Assembly (NCBI GenBank): GCA_030836725.1
Contig: JAUPLV010000012.1
Span: forward strand, 1 to 22,977
DNA length: 22,977 nt
Reading direction: 5' to 3'
Source: Pseudomonadota bacterium
GTDB lineage: Bacteria > Pseudomonadota > Gammaproteobacteria > Burkholderiales > Thiobacillaceae
Part shown: in pieces, positions 1 through 7,911 of the stretch
Layout of the letters: each line of letters begins with the position of its first letter
Numbering within the stretch: the stretch's first letter is position 1
Translations under genes and position numbers: made by a program
Notes under the pieces: model-generated
Told to the model about the DNA's origin: nothing
The model's input: the letters and a program-made list of their open reading frames with translations, nothing else
The model's database searches: none

Positions 1-891
1 CATTGCAGCGACGTTTTCCTGTTCCAGCAGCTCCTCGTCGGTGGCGTCGCCCTGCAACACCAGCGTGTGGTGGAGCTGTTCGGCCAACAGACTGCTGACG
101 CCCTTGTTGTGATCAATGACCTTGACATCGTAATTGCGCTCGATCCGTGCCGCCAGCCGCCGCCCGATATTGCCGCCGCCGGCGATCATGACTTTCTTGA
201 CCGGACGCTCCATGCGGCGCAACTCGCGCATCACCGAGGGAATATCCTGTTTGCGCGCCAGGAAGAACACCTCGTCGCCCGGCTCGATCACGGTAATGCC
301 CTTTGGCACAATGCCACGGTCGCGCCGATAGATTGCCGGAATGCGGCACTCCAGATTCGGCATGTGGCGCTTGATGTCCTGCAGTTCGTGCCCCACCAGC
401 GGCCCGCCGTGGTAGGCGCGCACCGCCACCAGCCGCACCTTGCCTTCGGCGAAATCGAGCACCTGCAGGGCTTCAGGGTGCTCGATCAGTCGCCGCAGGG
501 TTTCTGTCACCTCCTCCTCGGGACTGATGACGTCATTGACCCCGAAGTGATCGGCCAGAAAGCCGGCGTCCTGCCCCAAAAAATCATTCGAGCGGATGCG
601 CGCGATGCGCGTGGGCACATTGAACAGCGTGGACGCGATGCGGCAGGCCACCAGATTGGTTTCATCGCTTTGCGTGACCGCCACCAGCATGTCGGCGTCG
701 TCCGCCCCGGCCATTTTCAGAATCGAGGGATGGGCGGCGTGGCCGCGCACGGTACGCAGGTCGAAGCGATCCTGCAACAGCGCCAGGCGCGTGGCGTCAA
801 GGTCGATCACGGTAATGTCGTTGTTTTCGGCCACCAGGCTGGCGGCAAGGTTGGCGCCGACCTGCCCGGCGCCGAGGATGATGATTTTCAT
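1..891 (-). CDS. trkA: Trk system potassium uptake regulator TrkA (partial, C-terminus off the left edge)
   Basis: TrkA is the cytoplasmic NAD(H)-binding regulatory subunit that gates the TrkH/TrkG K+ uptake channel. The first 297 codons are present. The protein begins MKIIILGAGQVGANLA, a Rossmann GxGxxG nucleotide-binding loop at residues 7-12, followed by an acidic residue after the second strand (VIDLD). A second Rossmann segment (KVMIAGGGNIGRRLA) lies near residue 240, so the tandem RCK domain layout of TrkA is visible; the full protein is usually about 455-460 aa. The ATG is preceded by an AAGGGA ribosome site six bases upstream and lies 15 bases after the response regulator stop, so it is the last visible gene of the def-to-trkA cluster. 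The adjacent NtrYX genes suggest co-transcription, which is common in betaproteobacteria. Confidence 0.93.
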   Translation of the reverse strand, partial: MKIIILGAGQVGANLAASLVAENNDITVIDLDATRLALLQDRFDLRTVRGHAAHPSILKMAGADDADMLVAVTQSDETNLVACRIASTLFNVPTRIARIRSNDFLGQDAGFLADHFGVNDVISPEEEVTETLRRLIEHPEALQVLDFAEGKVRLVAVRAYHGGPLVGHELQDIKRHMPNLECRIPAIYRRDRGIVPKGITVIEPGDEVFFLARKQDIPSVMRELRRMERPVKKVMIAGGGNIGRRLAARIERNYDVKVIDHNKGVSSLLAEQLHHTLVLQGDATDEELLEQENVAAM

Positions 892-906
892 GTTGATCCC
901 TTGGGC

Positions 907-2181
907 TTACAGGTCTTCGTCGAGACGGCGCCCGTGGCGGATATTCAGCTGTTTGAGCTTGCGGTAGAGGTGGGTGCGCTCAAGGCCGGACTTGTCGGCG
1001 ACCCGCGTCATGCTGCCGCCTTCCTTCTGGATCAGATGCTCGAAATACATGCGCTCGAAGGCGTCGCGCGCTTCGCGCAGCGGGATGTCCAGCGGAATGC
1101 CGTGCGACACCGCGGGCGTGGACTGCTTCATCGGCGCGAGCACGCGGTTGACGTCGACCGCGTCGATTTCGGTCGACAGCGCGGTGACCGCCAGGGTGCG
1201 CACCACGTTGTTGAGCTGCGGCAGGTTGCCCGGCCAGTCGAAGTTGCGCAACTGGTTCAGCGCCGGCGTGGTCAGCCGCCGCACCGGGCAGACGCCGGTC
1301 TCGATCAACTGCGCCAGCATGAAGTTGGCGATCTCGGGCACGTCCTCGCGATGCTCGCGCAAGGGCGGCACCTGGATCGCCAGGCTGGACAAGCGGTAGT
1401 ACAGGCGGCCGTCGAATTCACCCGCGGAAACCATGGATTCGAGGTTGCGGCCGGCGGCGCACACCAGCCGCGCGCCGCTGCTCTCGATGCGGTCGAGCAG
1501 CAACGCCAGGCCTTTCTGCTCCAGGCGTCCGAGCTCGCAGGCGTCCGGCAGATAAAGGGTGCCGTTGCCAAGTCCTTCGAGATAGCTCAGCGGGTCGGAC
1601 ACCAGGTGCGCGCGATCCTTGATCTCGCCCCAGGGGCTGGCGGGCTGGTGCAGGAATTGGGCGCATATTTCAAAGCCGCTGCCGGGCTCGCCGAGCAGCA
1701 GAACCGGCGCCGAGTTGCCGGCGATCTGGGTCAGGCGCTTTTTCAGGTCGAGAATCTGCGAACTTTTGCCGAGCGCCGACAAATCCATGCCTGGGGTGCG
1801 CCGGGGAACCGCCACGCCGCGTTTGATCGCCTTGCCGACGGTGTCGATCAGCTTGGCCAGCGACACCGGTTTTTCGAGGAAATCGGTGGCGCCGAGCTTG
1901 GTGGCCTCGATCGCGGTATCGATGGTTCCATGGCCGGACATCATCACCACCGGCATGGTGAGCTGGCCGCCGCCCGCCCACTCCTTCAGCAGGGTGACGC
2001 CGTCGGTGTCGGGCATCCAGATGTCGAGCAGCACCAGGTCGGGACGGTGCAGGACGCGGAAGGCGCGGGCTGCTTCGGCGTTTTCCGCCAGATGCACGTC
2101 ATAGCCCTCGTCGGTGAGAATTTCCGACAACAACTCACGAATGCCCACTTCGTCATCCACGACGAGAATATGCCCGCTCAC
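907..2181 (-). CDS. ntrX: NtrX-like response regulator with a degenerate AAA+ domain
   Basis: Response regulator paired with the NtrY-like kinase immediately upstream; its ATG overlaps the kinase stop by 4 bases. The 424-aa protein has an N-terminal receiver domain (acidic pair D9/D10, phospho-acceptor D53 in LLDIWMPD, conserved T/S MMSGHG and K104). A central AAA+-like domain spans roughly 136-345, and a Fis-type helix-turn-helix lies at about 388-415 (MTRVADKSGLERTHLYRKL). The AAA+ core is unusual. The Walker A position reads GEPGSGFE (164-171), with F where the catalytic Lys should be. The Walker B position reads LYLPDACEL rather than the usual LFLDE. The segment that should hold the GAFTGA sigma54-contact loop is missing. 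The family normally activates sigma54 promoters by ATP hydrolysis; this copy probably acts as a conventional DNA-binding regulator. NtrX is assigned from the kinase partner and operon; other NtrC-family names cannot be excluded. Confidence 0.88.
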   Translation of the reverse strand: MSGHILVVDDEVGIRELLSEILTDEGYDVHLAENAEAARAFRVLHRPDLVLLDIWMPDTDGVTLLKEWAGGGQLTMPVVMMSGHGTIDTAIEATKLGATDFLEKPVSLAKLIDTVGKAIKRGVAVPRRTPGMDLSALGKSSQILDLKKRLTQIAGNSAPVLLLGEPGSGFEICAQFLHQPASPWGEIKDRAHLVSDPLSYLEGLGNGTLYLPDACELGRLEQKGLALLLDRIESSGARLVCAAGRNLESMVSAGEFDGRLYYRLSSLAIQVPPLREHREDVPEIANFMLAQLIETGVCPVRRLTTPALNQLRNFDWPGNLPQLNNVVRTLAVTALSTEIDAVDVNRVLAPMKQSTPAVSHGIPLDIPLREARDAFERMYFEHLIQKEGGSMTRVADKSGLERTHLYRKLKQLNIRHGRRLDEDL

Positions 2182-4310
2182 GTCCGCTCCCCGACTGCTT
2201 CGAAAATGGGCAGCGCGATGCGAATGACAGCGCCGCCCGATTTGAGATTTTCGATCTGAATTTTACCGCGATGTTCTTCGATGATTTTTTTGACGATGGC
2301 CAGTCCCAGGCCCGTCCCCTTGGCCTTGGTGGTTGCGTAGGGCTCGAACAGCCGCGTCATCAGGTGCTCCGGAAACCCGGCTCCATTGTCCATTACGGTC
2401 AAACAAACTGCATTGTTATTGGGGCGCGTGCCGACCTCGACTCTCGGCGATGGATGGCCGCTCAGCGCGTCCTGCGCATTTTGCATCAGATTATGTATCA
2501 CCTGACGCAATAATGTGGAGTCCCCCGCGATGCGCGGCAGATCGGGATCGAGGCGCAGTTCCAGGCCAAGCGCCCTGGCGTCGTACAAGGACAGCACTTC
2601 GCGAATCAGCGCATTCAGATCGAGTGCATCGATCCTGGCGCGCGGCATCCGCGCATAGCCGGCAAACGCGTCGACCATGCCCTTCATCGCGGCGACCTGG
2701 TTGACGATGGTCTGCGTGGCCCGCGTCAGGAATTCCGCGTCCGCCGAATCCAGCCGGCCGTCCAGCTTGCGCGCAATCCGCTCCGCCGACAACTGGATCG
2801 GAGTGAGCGGGTTCTTGATCTCGTGCGCGAGGCGGCGCGCCACCTCGCTCCATGCGGCGTTGCGTTCGGCGTCGATCAGCTTGGTCACGTCGTCGAACAC
2901 CAGCACATAGCCGCGTTCGACACCCGGCGGCAATCGGGTGCCGCGCAACAACAGCGTCTGCTTGCCGCCATGGTCCGCATAGTCGACCTGCTCCTGCCAC
3001 TCGCCCTCGTACTCGGCAAAACGCGCAGCCACTGTTATGCCAAAATCGTGCAGCGCCTCGCCCGGCTGGCCCAGTCCGGCAAGCGGCTGCGTGTCCAGCG
3101 CCGAGGCCTCCACCCCGAGAATCTGCGCCGCCGCGCTGTTCATGGTGCGCACCCGCAGCGTATCGTCCAGCACCACCACGCCGGACGACAGGTTGGCCAG
3201 CACGCGTTCCAGAAACGCCTTGGCCTGCTCGGTTTCCTGGTGATTCAGTTCGACCTGTTCGCGGGCGTCGGACAGCTGGCGCGTCATCCGGTTGAACGAC
3301 TGGATCAGCACGCCCAGCTCGTCGCGGCTTGACGCCGGCGGCATCTGCGAAAAATCGCCCTTGGCCACCGCACGGGTACCGCGCGCCAGGGTGCGCAGCG
3401 GCGCGCCAAGGCGCTCCGACAGCAGATAGGCAATCACGAACGTCATCAGCAGCGCCAGCATCAGGGTCAGGGTCAGCGCAACCCCGTAGATTCGCTTCAG
3501 CCCAAGCCGCGACACCGCGATCTGCTGGTATTCCTGGTATGCCAGCTGCACCGCCTGTGCGTCGCCCGCCAGGCCGGCGGGCACCGGCTGCACCAACTGC
3601 AGCACCCGCGTTTCGCCGGTCAGTGCACTGGTAAAGACCGGCACGATGACGCGCATGATGAGCCCACGCTCATCCACTTCCTCGATATGGCTATACGGCT
3701 GCTGCTGCCGGACCTGCCACAGCACGCTGCGCTCGGGCAGCACCGGCAGCAGGGTGCCGCGCTCGCCGCTGACGTGGGCAATCACGCCGCCGCGTTCGTC
3801 GAACAGGGTCAGTTCCTGCACCGCGCTTTGCTCGCGCAGGGTGGAAAGACTGGTGATGATCGAGCCCAGGCCTTCGTCCGACAGCGTCAGCGCCATGCGC
3901 TGGGCTTTCTTGTCCAGTTCGCGCAGCAAGTCGTCGAGCGCCGCCTGGCCGAGGTTGACCCCGGAGGCCAGCGCGTTGTCCACCCGAACGTCGAACCAGG
4001 TTTCAATCGACCGGTTGAGAAAAAACACCGAGGCGCCGTACACAACCAGTCCTGGCAGCATGGAGACGGCGCCGAACATCAGCAGCAGCTTGAGTGTGAG
4101 CTTGGCACCGAAGACACCGCGGCGGATCCGTTTTTGCAGCCACCACAAGCGCCAGCCCAGAAGTATCAGCAGCGCCACGCCGAGCACGCCGCCGCCGATG
4201 AACAGGGCGGGCAGCGAATCGGAAAATACGCCGCTGTCACTGCTGGCGGAAAACAGCAGCGACAGCAACACAATGCCCATGATCAGGGCGGCGATAATCA
4301 GGCCGCGCAT
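2178..4310 (-). CDS. ntrY: NtrY-like membrane sensor histidine kinase
   Basis: Sensor kinase expected to autophosphorylate and pass phosphate to the adjacent NtrX-like regulator; NtrYX systems are linked to nitrogen/redox and respiratory control. The 710-aa protein has three N-terminal membrane segments (about 3-21, 35-54, 70-98), an extracytoplasmic region, and a fourth membrane helix at about 275-297. A HAMP linker (about 298-350), a PAS-like domain (about 365-475) and a HisKA domain follow, with the phospho-histidine H496 in RRLAHEIKNPLTP. The ATPase domain has an N box (NLMQNAQDAL, 607-616), G1 (DNGAGF, 641-646) and G2 (GTGLGL, 665-670). I place the start at 4310 because its ATG shares one base with the TGA of the upstream DUF4390 gene; an in-frame extension to 4397 would give an arginine/proline-rich leader with no family resemblance. 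All catalytic boxes look intact, in contrast to its partner. Confidence 0.92.
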   Translation of the reverse strand: MRGLIIAALIMGIVLLSLLFSASSDSGVFSDSLPALFIGGGVLGVALLILLGWRLWWLQKRIRRGVFGAKLTLKLLLMFGAVSMLPGLVVYGASVFFLNRSIETWFDVRVDNALASGVNLGQAALDDLLRELDKKAQRMALTLSDEGLGSIITSLSTLREQSAVQELTLFDERGGVIAHVSGERGTLLPVLPERSVLWQVRQQQPYSHIEEVDERGLIMRVIVPVFTSALTGETRVLQLVQPVPAGLAGDAQAVQLAYQEYQQIAVSRLGLKRIYGVALTLTLMLALLMTFVIAYLLSERLGAPLRTLARGTRAVAKGDFSQMPPASSRDELGVLIQSFNRMTRQLSDAREQVELNHQETEQAKAFLERVLANLSSGVVVLDDTLRVRTMNSAAAQILGVEASALDTQPLAGLGQPGEALHDFGITVAARFAEYEGEWQEQVDYADHGGKQTLLLRGTRLPPGVERGYVLVFDDVTKLIDAERNAAWSEVARRLAHEIKNPLTPIQLSAERIARKLDGRLDSADAEFLTRATQTIVNQVAAMKGMVDAFAGYARMPRARIDALDLNALIREVLSLYDARALGLELRLDPDLPRIAGDSTLLRQVIHNLMQNAQDALSGHPSPRVEVGTRPNNNAVCLTVMDNGAGFPEHLMTRLFEPYATTKAKGTGLGLAIVKKIIEEHRGKIQIENLKSGGAVIRIALPIFEAVGERT

Positions 4311-4942
4311 CAGTGCAATGGCGGCGAAGACACGGGGACAGGAGGGGCGGGGGGGGCGTCGAACGACCACTCGAACCAGGGGGTGGCCATGTCCCATTTA
4401 TCGCTGGTGACGGCGCCGATGGACAGCGGCTTGGGCAGCCGTGCGGTATCGAGCCGGAAGCGCAGGCGGGCATCGTAGCGCCTTCCGGTCTTGAGCGCGC
4501 CGCGCTCCATCACCTGCCAATCCTCGACCCGCCCCATCAGCGCCAGCGCTTCGCTCAGCGTGGCCACCGTCTTCGTCGTGTAACCCGTTTCGACCACATA
4601 GCGCCGCAGCAGCAGATGGTAATAAATCCGCATCTTGCGGGTGGACTCGGCAATGTCTTCGTCGAACCACCAGTCGCGCGGGCGGCTCAACTCCAGTTCC
4701 AGCAGAAAATACAGGTTGATGCCCTTGGTCAGGGCGTCTTCCAGTGTGGGGTTGAGGGCGATGTCGATGTCCGCGCCCAGCGTATAGCCTTGTGCGTTTG
4801 CATTGATAACCGCCTGTTTGATCGAACTTTTTTCGCTGGCCAGCGCGCTCCCGGCCAGACCCAGCGCACAGCTCAGCAATAGCCAGCGCAGCCAGCGAAA
4901 AGCCGGGTCAAATCTTGCGCAGCAGGGCGTAATAGAAGCCAT
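4310..4942 (-). CDS. DUF4390 family secreted protein
   Basis: Conserved protein of unknown function (DUF4390) that in betaproteobacteria commonly sits between rsmB and the NtrY kinase gene. With the start chosen here it has 210 aa. A short basic N-terminus and a hydrophobic stretch ending ALGLAGSALA-S look like a cleavable signal peptide, so the product is probably exported. The mature part contains the family-like features LGADIDIALNPTLEDALTKG, the tryptophan-rich PRDWWFDEDIA segment and a C-terminal WDMATPWFEWSF region. The start lies inside the end of rsmB (about 35 bases overlap in another frame); the ATG at 4945 is an equally possible start. The stop overlaps the kinase ATG by one base, implying translational coupling. 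The frame is open upstream to 5149, but that part is antisense-free overlap with rsmB and not protein-like. Function is not known; a role in sensing or regulation with NtrY is only inferred from position. Confidence 0.82.
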   Translation of the reverse strand: MASITPCCARFDPAFRWLRWLLLSCALGLAGSALASEKSSIKQAVINANAQGYTLGADIDIALNPTLEDALTKGINLYFLLELELSRPRDWWFDEDIAESTRKMRIYYHLLLRRYVVETGYTTKTVATLSEALALMGRVEDWQVMERGALKTGRRYDARLRFRLDTARLPKPLSIGAVTSDKWDMATPWFEWSFDAPPAPPVPVSSPPLH

Positions 4943-6164
4943 CATGCTCGGCATCGGGCAACAGCGACCCGTCTGACAAAGGTTCAGGAAGCGGGCAGCG
5001 TTCGGCTTCGCCCGCGTGGCGCGCCAGGAACGCGTCCACTTGCCCGCTGTTTTCTTCATCGAATATCGAGCAGGTGGCGTAAAGCAATGTACCACCAGGG
5101 GCGAGCAGCCGCCACAGCGCATCCAGCATAACGGCCTGCTGCCGGGCAAATTGAGCGATGTCGTCGGGGCGGCGCAGCCACTTGATGTCGGGATTGCGGC
5201 GCACCACGCCGGATGCGCTGCACGGCACGTCGGCCAGAATGCGGTCGAATGGCCGTCCGTCCCACCAGCCGCCGGGCTGGGCCGCGTCGCCCTCGACCAG
5301 GGTGGCGGCGAGATGCAGCCGGTCGAGATTTTCCAGAACCCGCGCCAGCCGCGCGGCGTCGTGGTCGACCGCGGTCAGGTTCACGTCGGCACGCTCCAGG
5401 ATATGGCCGGTCTTGCCGCCCGGCGCGGCGCAGGCATCCAGCACCCGCTCCCCGGGCTGCGCATCGAGCAGGCGGGCGGCCCACTGCGCCCCGGCATCCT
5501 GCACCGACACATGACCTTCGTCGAAGCCGGGCAGGCCATGCACCGGAATTGCCTTGTCGAGCGTGACGGCATCCGGCCCGGTTTGCCGGGCCGGATGCCC
5601 GGCCTCGGCCAAGCGCCGCAGATAGCCCGCCACATCGCCGTGACGGCAATTGACGCGCAGGGTGAATGGCGGGTGCGACAGACCGGCTTCGAGGATGCCT
5701 TGCCAGCGCTCGGGATGTTCGGCTTGCAGTTTTTCGATCCACCAGTCGAGATGCGACCAGCGCGCCGACGGCAGCGCGTCCGCAAGCGTTTCCAGTTCGG
5801 CGCGACGTCGCTGGAAATTGCGCAGCACCGCATTGGCGAGGCCGCGCCGCCAGCCCTGGCCCGCGGCGGTCACGGCGTTGTGCACCACGGCGTGCGCGGG
5901 CGCACGGGTGTAGGCCAGCTGATAGATGGCCACGCGCAGCAGCCAGCCCAGTTGCGGGTCGGTCAGCGGACGTTCGAGCAGTGCGTCCAGCCAGGCGTCG
6001 AGGCGGCCCAGCTGGCGCAGGCTGCCGTACACAATGTCCTGCAGGGCGCCGCGCTCGCCCGGCGTGCCCAGTTGCTGCAGACGTTGCGGCAAGACCTGGT
6101 GCAGCGCCGCGCCGTCGAGCACCTCTTCCAGGGCTTCGGACGCCAGTTTTTGCAGGTTACGCAT
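4908..6164 (-). CDS. rsmB: 16S rRNA (cytosine(967)-C(5))-methyltransferase RsmB
   Basis: SAM-dependent enzyme that makes m5C967 in 16S rRNA. The 418-aa protein has the family's two-part layout. An N-terminal NusB-like helical domain (about 1-140, with VYGSLRQLGRLDAWL and ANAVLRNFQRR) is followed by a Rossmann methyltransferase domain. SAM motif I reads VLDACAAPGGKTGHI. The two cysteines of RNA m5C methyltransferases are present: C315 in DVPCSASGVVRRNPD (motif IV) and catalytic C365 in YATCS (motif VI). Length is close to the E. coli enzyme (429 aa). It follows fmt after a 121-base spacer, the conserved def-fmt-rsmB order. The ATG at 6164 has no convincing ribosome site, so a slightly different start cannot be excluded. 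Confidence 0.95.
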   Translation of the reverse strand: MRNLQKLASEALEEVLDGAALHQVLPQRLQQLGTPGERGALQDIVYGSLRQLGRLDAWLDALLERPLTDPQLGWLLRVAIYQLAYTRAPAHAVVHNAVTAAGQGWRRGLANAVLRNFQRRRAELETLADALPSARWSHLDWWIEKLQAEHPERWQGILEAGLSHPPFTLRVNCRHGDVAGYLRRLAEAGHPARQTGPDAVTLDKAIPVHGLPGFDEGHVSVQDAGAQWAARLLDAQPGERVLDACAAPGGKTGHILERADVNLTAVDHDAARLARVLENLDRLHLAATLVEGDAAQPGGWWDGRPFDRILADVPCSASGVVRRNPDIKWLRRPDDIAQFARQQAVMLDALWRLLAPGGTLLYATCSIFDEENSGQVDAFLARHAGEAERCPLPEPLSDGSLLPDAEHDGFYYALLRKI

Positions 6165-6227
6165 GGAGGGACAGGCCCCGGTTGGTCTGCTGATTCATGG
6201 GATTCCGGTCGCAGCGATGAACGGGGG

Positions 6228-6254
6228 ATGATAGCAGGCCGCGCGCCAGTCGAA
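6228..6254 (-). promoter_or_regulatory. Possible extended -10 promoter for rsmB
   Basis: On the minus strand the fmt-rsmB spacer contains TGCTATCAT (6228-6236), which fits an extended -10 element (TGnTATnnT). A weak -35-like TTCGAC at 6249-6254 is separated from it by 15 bases. The element lies about 65 bases upstream of the rsmB start and could give rsmB and the genes after it their own transcription start. This is sequence inspection only. Confidence 0.33.
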
Positions 6255-6285
6255 GCGCATCCGCGCCAAACCTTATGCTCCGGGC

Positions 6286-7206
6286 TTAAAGGCCGAAACG
6301 CACTCCCGGCAACAGGGGGTGTCCGGCGAGAAACGCCGCGACCGTCATCCGCTTGCCGCCCGCCGGCTGCAGCTCCCGCAGGGCCAGCGCGCCGTTGCCG
6401 CAGGCCACGACCAGTCGATCCGCGTCGGCGTGCAGCAATTCGCCCGCGGCGCCGGCGCCCGGACAGGCTTGCGCCGACCAGATTTTCAGCGGCGCGCCGT
6501 CCAGCAGCGTCCACGCGCCCGGCGCCGGGTTATAGGCGCGCACCGCGCGTGCCAGCGTCTCCGCGGGCAGGTTCCAGTCCAGCTTCGCCTCGTCCTTGCT
6601 GAGCTTGGCCGCATAGGTGGCCAGGCTTTCGTCCTGCGCCCGCGGCTCCAGCGTGGAGTAATTCGCCAGCGCCGAGACGATTGCGCGGGCGCCCGCCGCC
6701 GCCAGGGTGTCGTGCAGGCTGGCCGCGGTATCGGTGTCCAGGATCGGCACCGGCGTTTTCAGCAGCATCGCCCCGGTGTCGAGGCCAGCATCCATCCGCA
6801 TGATGGTAATGCCGGTCTCCGTGTCGCCCGCCAGGATCGCGCGCTGGATCGGCGCCGCCCCGCGCCAGCGCGGCAGCAGCGAAGCGTGGATGTTGAGGCA
6901 ACCCAGGCGCGGCAGGTCCAGCACCGCCTGCGGCAGGATCAGGCCATAGGCGGCGACCACCATGACATCGGCAGCCGCCGCGCGCAGCTCGGCCTGCGCC
7001 TCGGGCGTTTTCAGGCTGAACGGCTGGGCGACAGGCAGACCGCGCGCCTGCGCCGCCTGCTTGACCGCGCTGGGGGTGAGCTTCATGCCGCGCCCGGCCG
7101 GGCGGTCGGGCTGGGTCAGCACCAGGGCGATGCCGTGTCCGGCATCCGCCAGGGCATTGAGGGCGGTGGCAGCGAACGGCGGCGTGCCGGCAAAAACGAT
7201 CCGCAC
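6286..7206 (-). CDS. fmt: Methionyl-tRNA formyltransferase
   Basis: Transfers a formyl group from 10-formyl-THF to initiator Met-tRNA, making fMet for translation initiation. The 306-aa protein begins VRIVFAGTPPFAA, the classic Fmt N-terminus. The formyltransferase catalytic triad is in place: N105 and H107 in NIHASLLPRWRGAAPIQ and D143 in GLDTGAML. The C-terminal OB-like tRNA-binding domain (about 200-306) contains ARAVRAYNPAPGAW. I use GTG at 7206: it gives the canonical start and lies 11 bases after the def stop, whereas the open frame continues upstream to 7365 only as a shadow of def. Def removes the same formyl group later, so the pair forms the formylation/deformylation unit. Length fits the family (about 310-315 aa). 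Confidence 0.96.
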   Translation of the reverse strand: MRIVFAGTPPFAATALNALADAGHGIALVLTQPDRPAGRGMKLTPSAVKQAAQARGLPVAQPFSLKTPEAQAELRAAAADVMVVAAYGLILPQAVLDLPRLGCLNIHASLLPRWRGAAPIQRAILAGDTETGITIMRMDAGLDTGAMLLKTPVPILDTDTAASLHDTLAAAGARAIVSALANYSTLEPRAQDESLATYAAKLSKDEAKLDWNLPAETLARAVRAYNPAPGAWTLLDGAPLKIWSAQACPGAGAAGELLHADADRLVVACGNGALALRELQPAGGKRMTVAAFLAGHPLLPGVRFGL

Positions 7207-7217
7207 CGAACCGGGGC

Positions 7218-7751
7218 TCAGAGCGACGCGCGGCTGGGCGCGGCGTCGGGACGGTGCTCGCGCGCCTGCTTTAAAAGCCTGGCCTTGATGCGGTTGCGTT
7301 TGAGATTGGACAGATAGTCGACGAAGACCTTGCCCCTCAAATGGTCCATTTCGTGCTGGATGCATACCGCCAGCAGGCCGTCGGCCTCCAGCTCGAAGGG
7401 TTTGCCTTCGCGGTCGAGCGCACGCACGGTCACGCGCTCGGCGCGCTGTACCTTGTCATAGACGCCGGGCACCGACAGACAGCCTTCCTCGCTTTCCTCG
7501 CGGCCCGACTGGGCGATGATCTCGGGGTTGATGAACACCCGCAGTTCGTCGTGGGTTTCGGAAATGTCGATGACGATCACGCGCTCGTGGACGTTGACCT
7601 GGGTGGCCGCCAGCCCGATACCGGGGGCGGCGTACATGGTCTCGGCCATGTCCTTGACCAGTTGCCGGATGCGCGCATCCACCGCCGCCACCGGCCTGGC
7701 GATGGCATGAAGACGGGCATCGGGATAATGCAAAATATCGAGTCTGGCCAT
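7218..7751 (-). CDS. def: Peptide deformylase
   Basis: Metalloenzyme that removes the N-formyl group from nascent proteins. The 177-aa protein carries all three signature motifs: GIGLAATQ at residues 44-51 (motif 1), EEGCLSVPG with metal ligand C91 (motif 2), and QHEMDHLRG with metal ligands H133 and H137 and the catalytic Glu between them (motif 3). A basic C-terminal tail follows (LKRNRIKARLLKQAREHRPD). It is the first gene of the minus-strand def-fmt-rsmB-DUF4390-ntrYX-trkA cluster, transcribed divergently from the LysM protein gene. A well-formed promoter lies about 110 bases upstream, on the minus strand. Confidence 0.97.
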   Translation of the reverse strand: MARLDILHYPDARLHAIARPVAAVDARIRQLVKDMAETMYAAPGIGLAATQVNVHERVIVIDISETHDELRVFINPEIIAQSGREESEEGCLSVPGVYDKVQRAERVTVRALDREGKPFELEADGLLAVCIQHEMDHLRGKVFVDYLSNLKRNRIKARLLKQAREHRPDAAPSRASL

Positions 7752-7861
7752 AAAAATCTTTACGAATTAATGGGCTGGGCGCACACTTTGATGCAGAATC
7801 TGCGTTTTAATGGCAGCCAAGCCTAAATCTAGGGTGGCGGATAGCCGTAAGCTAAGCGCAC

Positions 7862-7889
7862 AGTATATTTTCAATGCGGAATTGGACAA
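7862..7889 (-). promoter_or_regulatory. Predicted sigma70-type promoter driving def
   Basis: Reading the minus strand, TTGTCC (7884-7889) and TATACT (7862-7867) are separated by 16 bases. This is a good match to -35 and -10 boxes in the spacer between the divergent def and LysM genes. It points toward def, whose ATG is about 110 bases further. The boxes lie within the leader of the oppositely directed LysM gene, so the two transcription units may interfere. Confidence 0.5.
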
Positions 7890-7898
7890 GATCTAAAT

Positions 7899-7904
7899 GG
7901 AGGG
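7899..7904 (+). promoter_or_regulatory. Strong ribosome binding site that decides the LysM gene start
   Basis: GGAGGG at 7899-7904 lies seven bases before the GTG at 7912. The nearby in-frame ATG at 7897 overlaps this Shine-Dalgarno sequence and has none of its own, so GTG 7912 is the better start. The protein then begins directly with a signal peptide. Confidence 0.7.
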
Positions 7905-7911
7905 TTCCCCC

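Noticed and set aside
67..2259. Long plus-strand open frame of 730 codons
   Set aside because: It is antisense to trkA and the NtrX-like gene, which have clear domain motifs on the minus strand. Its His/Gln/Arg-rich translation is a GC-rich shadow.
5016..6602. Long plus-strand open frame over rsmB and fmt
   Set aside because: Shadow of two well-supported minus-strand genes; no domain or start signal.
7897..7899. ATG as the LysM gene start
   Set aside because: It overlaps the GGAGGG ribosome site; the GTG at 7912 has correct spacing and starts the signal peptide.
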